Positions 1 through 8,178 of a stretch of 64,000 bases of DNA are shown piece by piece. The DNA lies in NCBI RefSeq assembly GCF_004681975.1, contig NZ_SMLK01000007.1, positions 124,001-188,000 on the forward strand, read 5' to 3'. Source of the stretch: Ramlibacter humi. Its GTDB lineage: Bacteria; Pseudomonadota; Gammaproteobacteria; Burkholderiales; Burkholderiaceae_C. Position 1 is the first letter of the stretch; each line of letters opens with the position of its first letter. Under the pieces are notes generated by a model that searched no databases, was not told the DNA's origin, and was given only the letters and a program-made list of their open reading frames with translations. Position numbers and translations under genes: made by a program.

Positions 1-897
1 CACGCCGACCAGGCTTTCGCGCCGAAGCGCCGCGTCGGGGTCGCCGCGCACGCCGTGTTCCAGCTCCAGTTCCTGGTTGAACACCACGATGTCCAGGCTG
101 TTGACGATGGCCATCAGGATCGCCAGCGAAGCCAGCTTCAGCCCGAGGCCGTTGACCACCGCGCCCCACGGCACGCCGTCCCAGTCCGGCCACGGCACCC
201 AGCCGAAGTTGCCGGCGGGCACCGCGGACTGCAGCGGCGCCGAGCCCGCGAAAACGGCCGCGGCGACGGCCGCCAGCGCCACGGCCGGCAGCAGTCCCGG
301 CATCTGCGGCCAGCGCCTTTGCACCGCCACGGCGCCGACCGCCACGCCGAGGGCGAACACCGCATGCCAGGCCAGCGCGGGAAGGCCCGCCTGCCAGCCG
401 CCCGCGCCGAAACCGTGCGCCACCTGGCCGGCCACCATCGACAGGCCCACGCCCGCCGCGAAGCCGTGCGTCACCGAGATCGGCAGGAAGCGCGCCAGCA
501 CCGCGAGGCGAAGCACGCCGAACAGCCACTGCACCGCGAACGCCAGGGCGACCGTCGCGCCGGCCACGGCCAGCACCTGCGGCGCCTGCAGCCCGAGTTC
601 GCGGCCGAACTGCGTGGCCGTGGCCACCACGGTGGCGAACAGCAAGGCGACCACGGTGGTCGGCGCGTGCACCACGCCGGGCCGTCCCGCGAACACCGCC
701 AGCAGCGCCCCCGGCACCGCGGCGGACCACAGCGCCAGCGCGGCCACGTTGACCTGCCCCGCCAGCGGCGCGAACGCCAGCAGCCCCAGGCCGACGGCGT
801 GCGGCACGGTGACGGAAGCGGCGGAGAGGGCGGCGGAGGCGCGTGCTTCACGCGCGGCGGCGGGCGAAGCAGGCAGGCTGCCGAAAGTGCTGGACAT
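1..897 (-). CDS. SulP-family inorganic anion transporter, N-terminal part
   Basis: This minus-strand frame runs 299 codons from an ATG at 897 to the window edge without a stop, so only the N-terminal part is present. The product is very hydrophobic, with alternating Ala/Leu/Val membrane segments. It carries the stretch VVHAPTTVVALLF, like the conserved early SulP motif, and ends in NSLDIVVFNQELELEHG followed by a charged linker, as in the late transmembrane region of SulP/SLC26 permeases. The family moves sulfate, bicarbonate or other anions across the inner membrane, and a C-terminal STAS domain would lie outside the window. Family assignment is by motif reading and the substrate is unknown. 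Confidence 0.7.
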   Translation of the reverse strand, partial: MSSTFGSLPASPAAAREARASAALSAASVTVPHAVGLGLLAFAPLAGQVNVAALALWSAAVPGALLAVFAGRPGVVHAPTTVVALLFATVVATATQFGRELGLQAPQVLAVAGATVALAFAVQWLFGVLRLAVLARFLPISVTHGFAAGVGLSMVAGQVAHGFGAGGWQAGLPALAWHAVFALGVAVGAVAVQRRWPQMPGLLPAVALAAVAAAVFAGSAPLQSAVPAGNFGWVPWPDWDGVPWGAVVNGLGLKLASLAILMAIVNSLDIVVFNQELELEHGVRGDPDAALRRESLVGV

Positions 898-963
898 CTC
901 GAGGCGGAAGGCGGGGCCAACCCATCCTACGCCTCGTCCGTGACAGAACGGAGGCAGTCCAAC

Positions 964-1082
964 GCGGACGCCCTTGCGCAGAGGACACTGAGGATTCGCA
1001 GAGTCCGCAGAGGAACTCCATCCAATTTGTCTTCTCAGCGTCCTCCGCGAATCCTCTGCGCACTCCGCGCAAGGGAGTCCGC
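964..1082. repeat. Long imperfect hairpin repeat, copy 1
   Basis: The left arm begins GCGGACGCCCTTGCGCAGAG and the right arm ends in the complementary GCGCAAGGGAGTCCGC, with a short AT-richer loop between. It starts 11 bases after the stop of the minus-strand metallopeptidase gene. Three related copies lie at 2676-2802, 5247-5362 and 22519-22636. The RNA could fold into one long stem, so a role as terminator or 3'-end stabiliser is likely but inferred. Confidence 0.85.
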
Positions 1083-1093
1083 TTTCTACGCCA

Positions 1094-1972
1094 TCAAAGC
1101 GAAGCCGCCGAGAACGTGTCGCAGGACTTCACGCTGCCGGTCTTCCAGCCGGTGGTGAACCAGCGCTGGCGCTGGGCGCTGCTGCCGTGCGTGAAGCTTT
1201 CGGGGACGACGGCGCGGCCGGCGCTGCGCTGCAGGGTGTCGTCGCCGATGTGCGAAGCGGCGTTCATCGCCGCCTCGATGTCGCCCGGGTCCAGCCACTG
1301 CTTGGACTGCTGCGACCAATGCGCCCACACGCCGGCGAAGCAGTCGGCCTGCAGCTCCAGTCGCACGCTCATGGCGTTGGCCTGCTGCTGGCTGCTGCGC
1401 GCGCGCAGCTGGTCGACGCGATCGGTGATGCCCAGCAGGTGCTGCACGTGGTGCCCCACCTCGTGCGCCACCACGTACGCCTGCGCGAACTCGCCGGGCG
1501 AACCCAGCTGGCCGGCCAGCGTGCGGTAGAAGTCCAGGTCGATGTACACCTTGGAATCGGCCGGGCAGTAGAAAGGGCCCATCGCCGACTGGCCCGCGCC
1601 GCAGGCGGTGCGGATGGTGCCGGTGTAAAGGGCCAGCTTCGGGTCCTGGTAGGTCGCGCCGCCTCGCGCGAACACGTTCTTCCACACGTCCTCGGTGTCC
1701 GCCAGCACGGTGGAGACGAACTTCGCGGTGCGGTCCTGCGCCGGCGGCTGGTGCGGGGCCTGCTGTTGCTGGTGCACCGGCGCGGGCCCGCCGCTCAGCA
1801 GCGACAGGATGGTGAGCGGGTTGATGCCGAAGATGGCGCCGCCGACCAGCGCGACGACGATGGCGCCGATGGACAGCCCGCCGGCGCCGAAGCCGCCGAA
1901 ACCACCTCCGCCGCCACCGCCGCCGCGGTAGTCCTCCACGTTGTCCGATTCGCGTTCGCCTTCCCAGCGCAT
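1094..1972 (-). CDS. Neutral zinc metallopeptidase, YpfJ family, membrane-anchored
   Basis: The 292-residue product has a polar N-terminus, a run of glycines (about 17-33), a membrane segment (about 34-60), a Gln/Pro-rich linker and a C-terminal peptidase domain. HEVGHH at residues 170-175 is the HExxH zinc site, and LELQADCFAGVWAH downstream carries the acidic third-ligand region typical of the family. I start at the ATG at 1972 because the protein then begins MRWEGERESDNVEDYRGG, the usual start of these proteins; an upstream ATG at 2014 would overlap the divergent pcp gene. Targets of this family are unknown. It probably acts on the outer face of the inner membrane. Confidence 0.9.
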   Translation of the reverse strand: MRWEGERESDNVEDYRGGGGGGGGFGGFGAGGLSIGAIVVALVGGAIFGINPLTILSLLSGGPAPVHQQQQAPHQPPAQDRTAKFVSTVLADTEDVWKNVFARGGATYQDPKLALYTGTIRTACGAGQSAMGPFYCPADSKVYIDLDFYRTLAGQLGSPGEFAQAYVVAHEVGHHVQHLLGITDRVDQLRARSSQQQANAMSVRLELQADCFAGVWAHWSQQSKQWLDPGDIEAAMNAASHIGDDTLQRSAGRAVVPESFTHGSSAQRQRWFTTGWKTGSVKSCDTFSAASL

Positions 1973-2001
1973 GGCACTCACCCCTGCATTACAGTGACCG
2001 G

Positions 2002-2673
2002 ATGCTAAGCCCAACCAGCGCGGTGGCTGTCGGTCCGCGCCGCATCCTGCTCACCGGCTTCGACCCGTTCGGCGGCCAGCCGGTCAACCCCAGCTGGCTC
2101 GCCGTGGAGGCTCTTCAGGGGCACGAGCTCGACGGCCACGTGGTCGTCGCGGCCCAGCTGCCCACGCGCTTCGACGATTCCGCCAAGGTGCTCGCCCAGC
2201 TGCTGGGCCGCCACGAGCCCGACCTGGTGCTGTGCACCGGCCAGGCGGGCGGGCGCGCCGCCATCTCGCTGGAGCGCGTGGCCATCAACGTCAACGACGC
2301 CCGCATCCCCGACAACGCCGGCGCGCAGCCGGTGGACACGCCCGTGGTGCCCGGCGGTCCCGCCGCGTACTTCACCGGCCTGCCCATCAAGGCCATGCTG
2401 GCCGCCCTGCTGGCCGAAGGCATCCGCGCGGACGTCTCGCAGACCGCCGGCACCTTCGTTTGCAACCATGTGTTCTACGCGCTGATGCACCTGCTGGCGA
2501 CCGAAGGCCGCTTCCGCCACATCCGCGGCGGCCTGGTGCACGTGCCCTGGCTGCCGCAGCAGGGGCAGCCCTCGATGACACTGGAACAGGTGTCGCGCGG
2601 GCTGGAGGTGGCGCTGCTCTGCGCATTGCGCACGCATCGCGACGTCAAGCTGCAGGCGGGAGCCATCAGCTGA
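2002..2673 (+). CDS. pcp: Pyrrolidone-carboxylate peptidase (pyroglutamyl peptidase I)
   Basis: This cytoplasmic cysteine peptidase removes N-terminal pyroglutamate from peptides. The 223-residue product opens with ILLTGFDPFGG, the family signature. The catalytic triad can be read as Glu91 in LERVAINVNDARIPDN, Cys154 in GTFVCNHVFY and His180 in GLVHVPWLP; the Glu-Cys spacing of 63 residues is the same as in characterised enzymes. Its length is normal. It is divergent from the metallopeptidase gene with only 29 bases between the two start codons, so their promoters must overlap. No strong ribosome-binding site is visible. A long hairpin repeat begins two bases after the stop. Confidence 0.95.
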   Translation: MLSPTSAVAVGPRRILLTGFDPFGGQPVNPSWLAVEALQGHELDGHVVVAAQLPTRFDDSAKVLAQLLGRHEPDLVLCTGQAGGRAAISLERVAINVNDARIPDNAGAQPVDTPVVPGGPAAYFTGLPIKAMLAALLAEGIRADVSQTAGTFVCNHVFYALMHLLATEGRFRHIRGGLVHVPWLPQQGQPSMTLEQVSRGLEVALLCALRTHRDVKLQAGAIS

Positions 2674-2675
2674 AT

Positions 2676-2802
2676 GCGGACACCCTTGCGCAGAGGTCGC
2701 GGAGGTTTCGCAGAGATCGCAGAGGAGAACCTTGAAGTCATTTTCATTTTCTTCTCCGCGATCTCTGCGAAACCTCTGCGCGCTCTGCGTAAGGGTGCCC
2801 GC
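2676..2802. repeat. Long imperfect hairpin repeat, copy 2
   Basis: The element opens GCGGACACCCTTGCGCAGAG two bases after the pcp stop codon and closes with CTGCGTAAGGGTGCCCGC. The arms pair over most of about 55 bases each, around a loop rich in T. It is the cleanest stem of the four family members in this window. Confidence 0.85.
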
Positions 2803-2846
2803 TTTCGCGCCCCGGTTTTCCCACCTGAGCGAAAATCACGGCTGTG

Positions 2847-3689
2847 ATGAACGCCGACCTCCACTGTCACTCGGTCGTCTCCGACGGCACGCTCACGCCG
2901 GAGGAACTGGCCGAGCGCGCCGCGGGCAACGGGGTGGAGCTGTGGGCGCTGACCGACCACGACGAGATCGGCGGCCAGCACCGTGCCGCCGCCGCGGCGC
3001 GCGCCAACGGCATGAAATACCTCACCGGCACCGAGATTTCGGTCACTTTCGCCGGTGAGACGGTGCACATCGTCGGCCTGGGCTTCGACGCCGGCGACAC
3101 GCGCATGCTCGAAGGCCTGACGGCCACGCGCGGCGGGCGTGAGGCGCGGGCGCGGGAAATGGCCGCGCAGCTGGCGCAGGTCGGCATCCCGGGTGCCTAC
3201 GAAGGCGCGCTGAAGTACGTGGGCAACCCCGAGCTGATCTCGCGCACGCACTTCGCGCGCTTCCTGGTGGAAGTGGGCGCGTGCAAGGACACGCCCGAGG
3301 TGTTCCGCAAGTACCTCACCGAAGGCAAGCCCGGTTACGTGCCGCACCGCTGGGCGTCGCTGAAGGACGCGGTGCAGTGGATCACGCTGGGCGGCGGCAT
3401 CGCCGTCATCGCGCACCCCGCGCGCTACAAGTTCACCGCCAACGAGGAGTACGCGCTCTTCTCCGAGTTCAAGGCCCATGGCGGGCGCGGGGTGGAAGTG
3501 GTCACCGGCAGCCACACCGCGGCCGAAGCCACGCGCTACGCCGGGACGGCGAAGGAATTCGGCCTGGCCGCCTCGCGCGGCAGCGACTTCCACAGCCCGG
3601 ACGAAAGCCACACCGACCTCGGCAAGCTGCCGCCGCTGCCCGAGGGCCTGACGCCCGTGTGGGAGCTGCTGGCGGACCGCATCCGGTGA
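2847..3689 (+). CDS. PHP-domain phosphoesterase (YciV/RNase AM type)
   Basis: The product is about 280 residues and begins with the PHP metal-binding motif DLHCHSVVSDG. Further motifs follow in order: LTDHDEIGG, AHPARYKF and SRGSDFHSPDE, which together supply the His and Asp ligands of a trinuclear metal site. Proteins of this type are described as 5'-3' exoribonucleases (E. coli YciV/RNase AM) or 3',5'-nucleoside bisphosphate phosphatases. I favour the ATG at 2847; an in-frame GTG at 2844 is equally open. It starts the run PHP - DMT exporter - YciO - site-2 protease - trpS, an order I recognise from betaproteobacteria. The stop overlaps the next start. Confidence 0.9.
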   Translation: MNADLHCHSVVSDGTLTPEELAERAAGNGVELWALTDHDEIGGQHRAAAAARANGMKYLTGTEISVTFAGETVHIVGLGFDAGDTRMLEGLTATRGGREARAREMAAQLAQVGIPGAYEGALKYVGNPELISRTHFARFLVEVGACKDTPEVFRKYLTEGKPGYVPHRWASLKDAVQWITLGGGIAVIAHPARYKFTANEEYALFSEFKAHGGRGVEVVTGSHTAAEATRYAGTAKEFGLAASRGSDFHSPDESHTDLGKLPPLPEGLTPVWELLADRIR

Positions 3690-4603
3690 CCGCCGCGCCG
3701 CCGCGGCCGCACGACGCCCGCCGCGAACTCGCCGGCATCGCGCTGGTGCTGGGCGCCGGCGCCTGCTTCTCCACGCTGGACACCACCACCAAGGCCGTCA
3801 GCGCGGCCGTTCCGCTGCTGATGGCGCTGTGGTTCCGCTACGCGTTCCAGGCCGTCGCCACCACGGCCATCGTGCTGCCCTGGCGCGGCGTGGCCGTGCT
3901 GCGCACCCGCCATCTCGCCTTCCAGCTGCTGCGCGGCCTGCTGCTGCTCACCACCAGCCTGCTGGCCTTCCTCAGCCTGCGCTACATGCCCGTCGGCGAG
4001 TTCACGGCCATCGTGATGATGGCGCCGCTGGCCGTGACGCTGCTCGCGGCCACGGTGCTGAAGGAACACGTCTCGCCCATGCGCTGGACCCTGGTGGCCG
4101 GCGGCTTCGCGGGCACCATGGTCATCATCCGCCCGGGTGGCGAGACTTTCACCTGGGCCATGCTGCTGCCGCTGGGGCTGGTGGCCAGCAACGCCTGGTT
4201 CCAGGTGCTCACCAGCCGCATGGCGCGCACCGAAGACCCGGTGACCATGCACCTGTACACGGGCTGGGTGGGCACCGCGCTCGCATCGCTGGCCGTGCCT
4301 TTCGTCTGGACGCCGGACTTCAGCCCATGGTGGTGGGCCGCGATGGGCCTGATGGGCGCCGCGGCCACCGTCGGCCACTTCCTGCTGATCCTGGCCTACC
4401 GCAACGCGCCAGCCGCCACGCTCACGCCCTACCTTTACGCGCAGATCGCCTTCGCCATGATCGGCGGCTGGCTGGTGTTCGAGCACGTGCCCGACGGCTG
4501 GTCGCTGATGGGCATGGTGCTGATCGCCATGTGCGGCGCGGGCGGCGCGTGGCTGACCGTGCAGGAGGCACGCGCCGTGCCCCGTGCCGCCGAGGTGAAC
4601 TGA
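3686..4603 (+). CDS. EamA/DMT-family inner-membrane transporter
   Basis: The 305-residue protein has about ten hydrophobic segments arranged as two EamA repeats (about 17-145 and 155-290), as in the drug/metabolite transporter superfamily. LKEHVSPMRW and FEHVPDGWSL are the paired conserved stretches at the ends of the two halves. The GTG at 3686 is chosen because it overlaps the preceding stop by three bases, which suggests translational coupling, and gives a normal N-terminus; the frame is open far upstream, but only as the shadow of the PHP gene. The substrate cannot be told from sequence. Confidence 0.88.
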   Translation: MTAAPPRPHDARRELAGIALVLGAGACFSTLDTTTKAVSAAVPLLMALWFRYAFQAVATTAIVLPWRGVAVLRTRHLAFQLLRGLLLLTTSLLAFLSLRYMPVGEFTAIVMMAPLAVTLLAATVLKEHVSPMRWTLVAGGFAGTMVIIRPGGETFTWAMLLPLGLVASNAWFQVLTSRMARTEDPVTMHLYTGWVGTALASLAVPFVWTPDFSPWWWAAMGLMGAAATVGHFLLILAYRNAPAATLTPYLYAQIAFAMIGGWLVFEHVPDGWSLMGMVLIAMCGAGGAWLTVQEARAVPRAAEVN

Positions 4604-4604
4604 C

Positions 4605-5240
4605 ATGGCCCAGTATTTCGAACTCCACCCCGACAACCCCCAGCTGCGCCTGCTGAAGCAGGCCGTGGCCCTGCTGCAGCAAGGCGGGCTGCTGGCCGTG
4701 CCCACCGACTCCAGCTACGCCCTCGCCTGCCACCTGGACGACAAGGCCGCGGTGGACCACCTGCGCCAGGTGCGCGGCGTGGACGAGCGGCACCACCTCA
4801 CCCTGCTTTGCCGCGACCTGAGCGAGCTGTCGAACTACGCGCGCGTCGACAACCGCCAGTACCGCCTGCTCAAGGGCGCCACGCCCGGGCCGTACACCTT
4901 CATCCTGGAAGCCACGCGCGAAGTGCCGCGCCGCGTCAGCCACCCTTCGCGCAAGACCATCGGCCTGCGCGTGCCCGACCACCACGTGCTGCAGCAGTTG
5001 CTGGAACTGCACGGCGAGCCGCTGCTGGCCACCACGCTGATCCCGCCGCACGAGACCGAGCCCACCAACGACGCGCAGGAAATCCGCCAGCGCTGGCAGC
5101 ACCAGCTGGCGGGCGTCATCGACGCCGGCCCCTGCCCGCACGAGCCCACGACGGTGGTCGACCTCACGCCGATGGGCACCGGCGGCGACGCGGAGATCGT
5201 CCGGCTGGGACGGGGTGAGCCTGCCAAGCTGGGACTCTAG
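4605..5240 (+). CDS. YciO-type Sua5/YrdC-family protein
   Basis: The 211-residue product has the YrdC fold signatures GGLLAVPTDSSYALACHL near the N-terminus, LLKGATPGPYTFIL in the middle, and KTIGLRVPDHHVLQQLL after it. The last of these marks the YciO branch rather than TsaC/Sua5 proper. The family binds nucleotide and RNA and is related to the threonylcarbamoyl-AMP synthases that modify tRNA at A37; whether this branch does that reaction in vivo is not settled, so I do not give it a tsa name. One base separates it from the DMT gene upstream, so they are probably co-transcribed. Confidence 0.9.
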   Translation: MAQYFELHPDNPQLRLLKQAVALLQQGGLLAVPTDSSYALACHLDDKAAVDHLRQVRGVDERHHLTLLCRDLSELSNYARVDNRQYRLLKGATPGPYTFILEATREVPRRVSHPSRKTIGLRVPDHHVLQQLLELHGEPLLATTLIPPHETEPTNDAQEIRQRWQHQLAGVIDAGPCPHEPTTVVDLTPMGTGGDAEIVRLGRGEPAKLGL

Positions 5241-5246
5241 GAATAC

Positions 5247-5362
5247 GGGGTCCGCAACGCAGAGAGCGCAGAGATCCGCAGAAATCGCGGAGAAGGACTG
5301 CATCAACCATTGATTTCTCTGCGTCCTCGGCGCATCTCTGCGTTCTCTGCGCTGCGGACCCC
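5247..5362. repeat. Long imperfect hairpin repeat, copy 3
   Basis: The element opens GGGGTCCGCAACGCAGAGAG six bases after the yciO stop and closes with CTGCGCTGCGGACCCC. The arms pair over most of their length and contain the repeated word CGCAGAG. It lies between yciO and the site-2 protease gene, so it may end the upstream transcript. Confidence 0.85.
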
Positions 5363-5394
5363 GCATTCACGGGTCTGAGACAATCCCGAAGCTC

Positions 5395-6057
5395 ATGGAA
5401 AACCTGATCCAGACGGTCCTCATCTACGCGCTGCCGGTCCTCTTCGCCATCACCATCCACGAAGCGGCCCACGGCTACGTCGCGCGGTACCTGGGCGACA
5501 ACACGGCCTACATGCTGGGCCGGGTGACGCTCAACCCGATCAAGCACATCGATCCGATCGGCACCATCGTCATGCCGTTGCTGCTGTACTTCGCCACCAA
5601 CGGCGCCTTCCTCTTCGGGTACGCCAAGCCCGTGCCGGTGAACTTCGGCCGGCTGCGCAAACCCAAGCGGGACATGGTGTGGGTGGCGCTGGCCGGACCG
5701 GCTTCCAACTTCATCCAGGCTTTCCTGTGGGCCGTGGCGTTCACCGTGCTGGTGGGCAGCGGCGTGCAGGAGCGCTTCTTCCTCGAGATGGCCAAGGCCG
5801 GCATCCTGGTCAACCTGGTGATGTGGGCCTTCAACCTGTTCCCGCTGCCGCCGCTGGACGGCGGGCGCGTGCTCACGGGCCTGCTGCCACCGCGCGCGGC
5901 CTGGACGTTCAGCCGCATCGAGCCTTACGGCTTCTTCATCGTCATGGGCCTGGTCATCGCCGGCATCGTGGGCAACCTGTGGCTGCGTCCGCTCATCGGC
6001 TTCGGCTACCAGGTGCTGGACCTGCTGCTCACGCCGCTCACGGCGCTGCTTTCCTGA
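5395..6057 (+). CDS. Site-2 protease family (M50) membrane metallopeptidase
   Basis: The product has 220 residues and five or six membrane segments. The zinc site HEAAHGYVARYLGD lies in the first third and the second conserved motif NLFPLPPLDGGRVL in the last third, as in short bacterial S2P homologues without a PDZ domain. Such proteins cleave substrates within the inner membrane, but their targets are unknown here. It lies 21 bases upstream of trpS on the same strand and is probably co-transcribed with it. The ATG at 5395 follows the hairpin repeat and leaves room for a promoter. Confidence 0.9.
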   Translation: MENLIQTVLIYALPVLFAITIHEAAHGYVARYLGDNTAYMLGRVTLNPIKHIDPIGTIVMPLLLYFATNGAFLFGYAKPVPVNFGRLRKPKRDMVWVALAGPASNFIQAFLWAVAFTVLVGSGVQERFFLEMAKAGILVNLVMWAFNLFPLPPLDGGRVLTGLLPPRAAWTFSRIEPYGFFIVMGLVIAGIVGNLWLRPLIGFGYQVLDLLLTPLTALLS

Positions 6058-6077
6058 TCGAACCAAACCTCCCGCCA

Positions 6078-7367
6078 ATGAACGCGCCCGTCGTCCGCTA
6101 CCTCACCGGCATCACCACCAGCGGCACGCCGCACCTGGGCAACTACGTCGGCGCCATCCGGCCCGCCGTGCAGGCCAGCCGCCGTCCCGGCACGCGGAAC
6201 TTCTACTTCCTGGCCGACTACCACGCGCTGATCAAGATCGACGAGCCCGCGCGCGTGCAGCGCAGCACGCTGGAGATCGCCGCCTGCTGGCTGGCCGCGG
6301 GCCTGGACCCGGAGCACGTGTTCTTCTACCGGCAGTCGGACATCCCCGAGATCCCCGAGCTCACCTGGCTGCTCACGTGCGTGACGGGCAAGGGCCTGCT
6401 CAATCGCGCCCACGCGTACAAGGCGCAGGTGGACAAGAACGCCGCCGCCGGCGTGGACCAGGACAACGACGTCACCGCGGGCCTGTTCATGTACCCGGTG
6501 CTGATGGCCGCCGACATCGTGCTGTTCAACGCGCACAAGGTGCCGGTGGGCCGCGACCAGGTGCAGCACCTGGAGATGGCGCGCGACATGGCGTCCAGCT
6601 TCAACCACCTGTACGGCGAGCACTTCACGCTGCCCGAGGCCGAAGTCGACGAGTCGGTGGCCACCCTGCCCGGCCTGGACGGCCGCAAGATGAGCAAGAG
6701 CTACGACAACACCATCGCGCTGTTCGGCCCGCGCGAGCAGGTGCGCAAGCAGATCTTCTCCATCGTCACCGACTCGCGCGCGCCCGGCGAGCCCAAGGAC
6801 ACCGAAGGCTCCGCGCTGTTCCAGATCTACCAGGCCTTCGCCGACGAAGCCGAGACCGCCGCGCTGCGCAAGGCGTACGCCGAAGGCATCTCGTGGGCCG
6901 ACGCCAAGCAGGTGCTGTTCGACCGCATCGACCGCGAGATCGGCCCGATGCGCGAGCGCTACGAGTCGCTGGTGAACAACCCGCAGGAGCTGGAGAAGAT
7001 CCTGCGCCGCGGCGCCGACAAGGCGCGCGGCATCGCCACGCCCTTCATCGCGAAGCTGCGGCACGCGGTGGGGCTGCGCAACCTCGCCGACCAGCCGCAG
7101 GCCGCGGGCAAGGCGAAGGCGAAGGCCGCGCTGCCCTCGTTCAAGCAGTACCGCGAAGCCGACGGCAAGCACTACTTCAAGTTCGTCGACGCCGACGGCG
7201 CGCTGCTGCTGCAAAGCCGCGGCTTCGACTCGCCGCAGGACGCGGGCAAGGCGGTTGCCCGGCTGAAGCAGGAAGGCTGGGCGGCCGCGGCCGGCACGGC
7301 CGAGCTGGCGTCCGGCGCTACCGAATCGCAGGCCGCCGCGGCTCTCACGAAGCTGACGGCAGCCTAG
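6078..7367 (+). CDS. trpS: Tryptophan--tRNA ligase with C-terminal extension
   Basis: This class I synthetase charges tRNA-Trp. The HIGH-like motif is in TGITTSGTPHLGNYVG near the N-terminus and KMSKS is at residues 204-208. MYPVLMAADIVLF and VGRDQVQHLEMARD are the usual active-site stretches. The product is 429 residues, whereas the core enzyme is about 330-350. The extra C-terminal part follows an Ala/Lys-rich linker (about residue 340) and contains FKQYREADGKHYFKFVDADG and LLLQSRGFDSPQDAGKAV, which reads like a YegP/DUF1508-type small domain. I know this extension from other Burkholderiales. Its role is not known to me. Confidence 0.95.
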   Translation: MNAPVVRYLTGITTSGTPHLGNYVGAIRPAVQASRRPGTRNFYFLADYHALIKIDEPARVQRSTLEIAACWLAAGLDPEHVFFYRQSDIPEIPELTWLLTCVTGKGLLNRAHAYKAQVDKNAAAGVDQDNDVTAGLFMYPVLMAADIVLFNAHKVPVGRDQVQHLEMARDMASSFNHLYGEHFTLPEAEVDESVATLPGLDGRKMSKSYDNTIALFGPREQVRKQIFSIVTDSRAPGEPKDTEGSALFQIYQAFADEAETAALRKAYAEGISWADAKQVLFDRIDREIGPMRERYESLVNNPQELEKILRRGADKARGIATPFIAKLRHAVGLRNLADQPQAAGKAKAKAALPSFKQYREADGKHYFKFVDADGALLLQSRGFDSPQDAGKAVARLKQEGWAAAAGTAELASGATESQAAAALTKLTAA

Positions 7368-7402
7368 GCGGGCCCGGCAATGCCGGTATCCTCGAGTTCC
7401 CG

Positions 7403-8017
7403 ATGAAACCCAATCCGAACCCCGCGACCCTTTACGTGATCGACGACCACCCGCTCATGCGCGAAGCGGTGGTGATGCTGCTGCGGCGCCTGCGCCCCGG
7501 CGCCCACGTCATCGAGCTGGACCGCATCGGCGGCATGGAGTCCGCCGTCAAGCAGCACGGCTTTCCCGACCTGGTCTGCCTGGACCTGAAGCTGCCGGAC
7601 ACCACCGGCACGTCCGGCGTGCACGAGATGAAGAACCGCTTCCCCGAAGCGCCGCTGGCCGTGCTGTCCGCATCGCCCGCGGCCGACGCCGAGGAAGCGT
7701 GCATCGAGGCCGGCGCCGACATCTACATCGAGAAGTCCTCGGGCGCCCAGGAGATCGGCAACGCGCTGCGCGCGCTGCTGAACACCGACGGCAGCTTCGA
7801 GGAGCTCGCGCCCACGGACAACAAGCTGTCCAAGCGCCAGAAGCAGCTGATCGTGATGCTGGACCGCGGCCTGTCCAACCGCGAGATCGCCGACGAGCTG
7901 GGCATCAGCGAGCACACGGTGAAGGTGCACCTGTGGCGCCTGTTCCGCCGGCTGGGCGTGAAGAGCCGGACGCAGACGATCCACTACGCCCGCACTCACG
8001 GGTTGCTGAGTAACTGA
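7403..8017 (+). CDS. NarL/FixJ-type response regulator
   Basis: The 204-residue protein has an N-terminal receiver (about 8-125) with acidic pocket VIDDH, phosphoacceptor region CLDLKLPD and conserved Lys in IEKSSG. A C-terminal LuxR-type helix-turn-helix follows (about 140-204): LSKRQKQLIVMLDRGLSNRE, then ISEHTVKVHLWRLFRRLGV. It lies 35 bases after trpS. It is convergent with the histidine kinase encoded at 8092-9630 across a repeat array, and I infer they form a two-component pair. The signal and targets are unknown. Confidence 0.9.
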   Translation: MKPNPNPATLYVIDDHPLMREAVVMLLRRLRPGAHVIELDRIGGMESAVKQHGFPDLVCLDLKLPDTTGTSGVHEMKNRFPEAPLAVLSASPAADAEEACIEAGADIYIEKSSGAQEIGNALRALLNTDGSFEELAPTDNKLSKRQKQLIVMLDRGLSNREIADELGISEHTVKVHLWRLFRRLGVKSRTQTIHYARTHGLLSN

Positions 8018-8033
8018 ACCCGCGCGAAGGCGT

Positions 8034-8178
8034 GGATTCCCGCCTTCGCGGGAATGACGGGTTCCCTGGCCGCCCCGCGATCTTTCTGGCGTCATCCCCG
8101 CGCAGGCGGGGATCCATGGCTTTCCAAAGCGGGCCGCGAAAGCGGACGCCATGGATTGCCGCCTTCGCGGGAATGACG
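8034..8178. repeat. Array of three short palindromic GGGAAT-type repeats
   Basis: Three related units can be read: GGATTCCCGCCTTCGCGGGA at about 8034, GTCATCCCCGCGCAGGCGGG at 8091 in the opposite sense, and ATTGCCGCCTTCGCGGGAAT at about 8155. Each is a small hairpin of the widespread type whose translation gives the words RHSREGGNP. The array lies between the convergent regulator and kinase genes, and the kinase frame runs into it, so its last roughly 28 codons are repeat DNA. Confidence 0.85.

Noticed and set aside
55-1158. Two overlapping plus-strand frames at the left edge
   Set aside because: They lie opposite a membrane-protein frame with clear SulP features and show Arg/His-rich or Thr/Ala-rich shadow composition.
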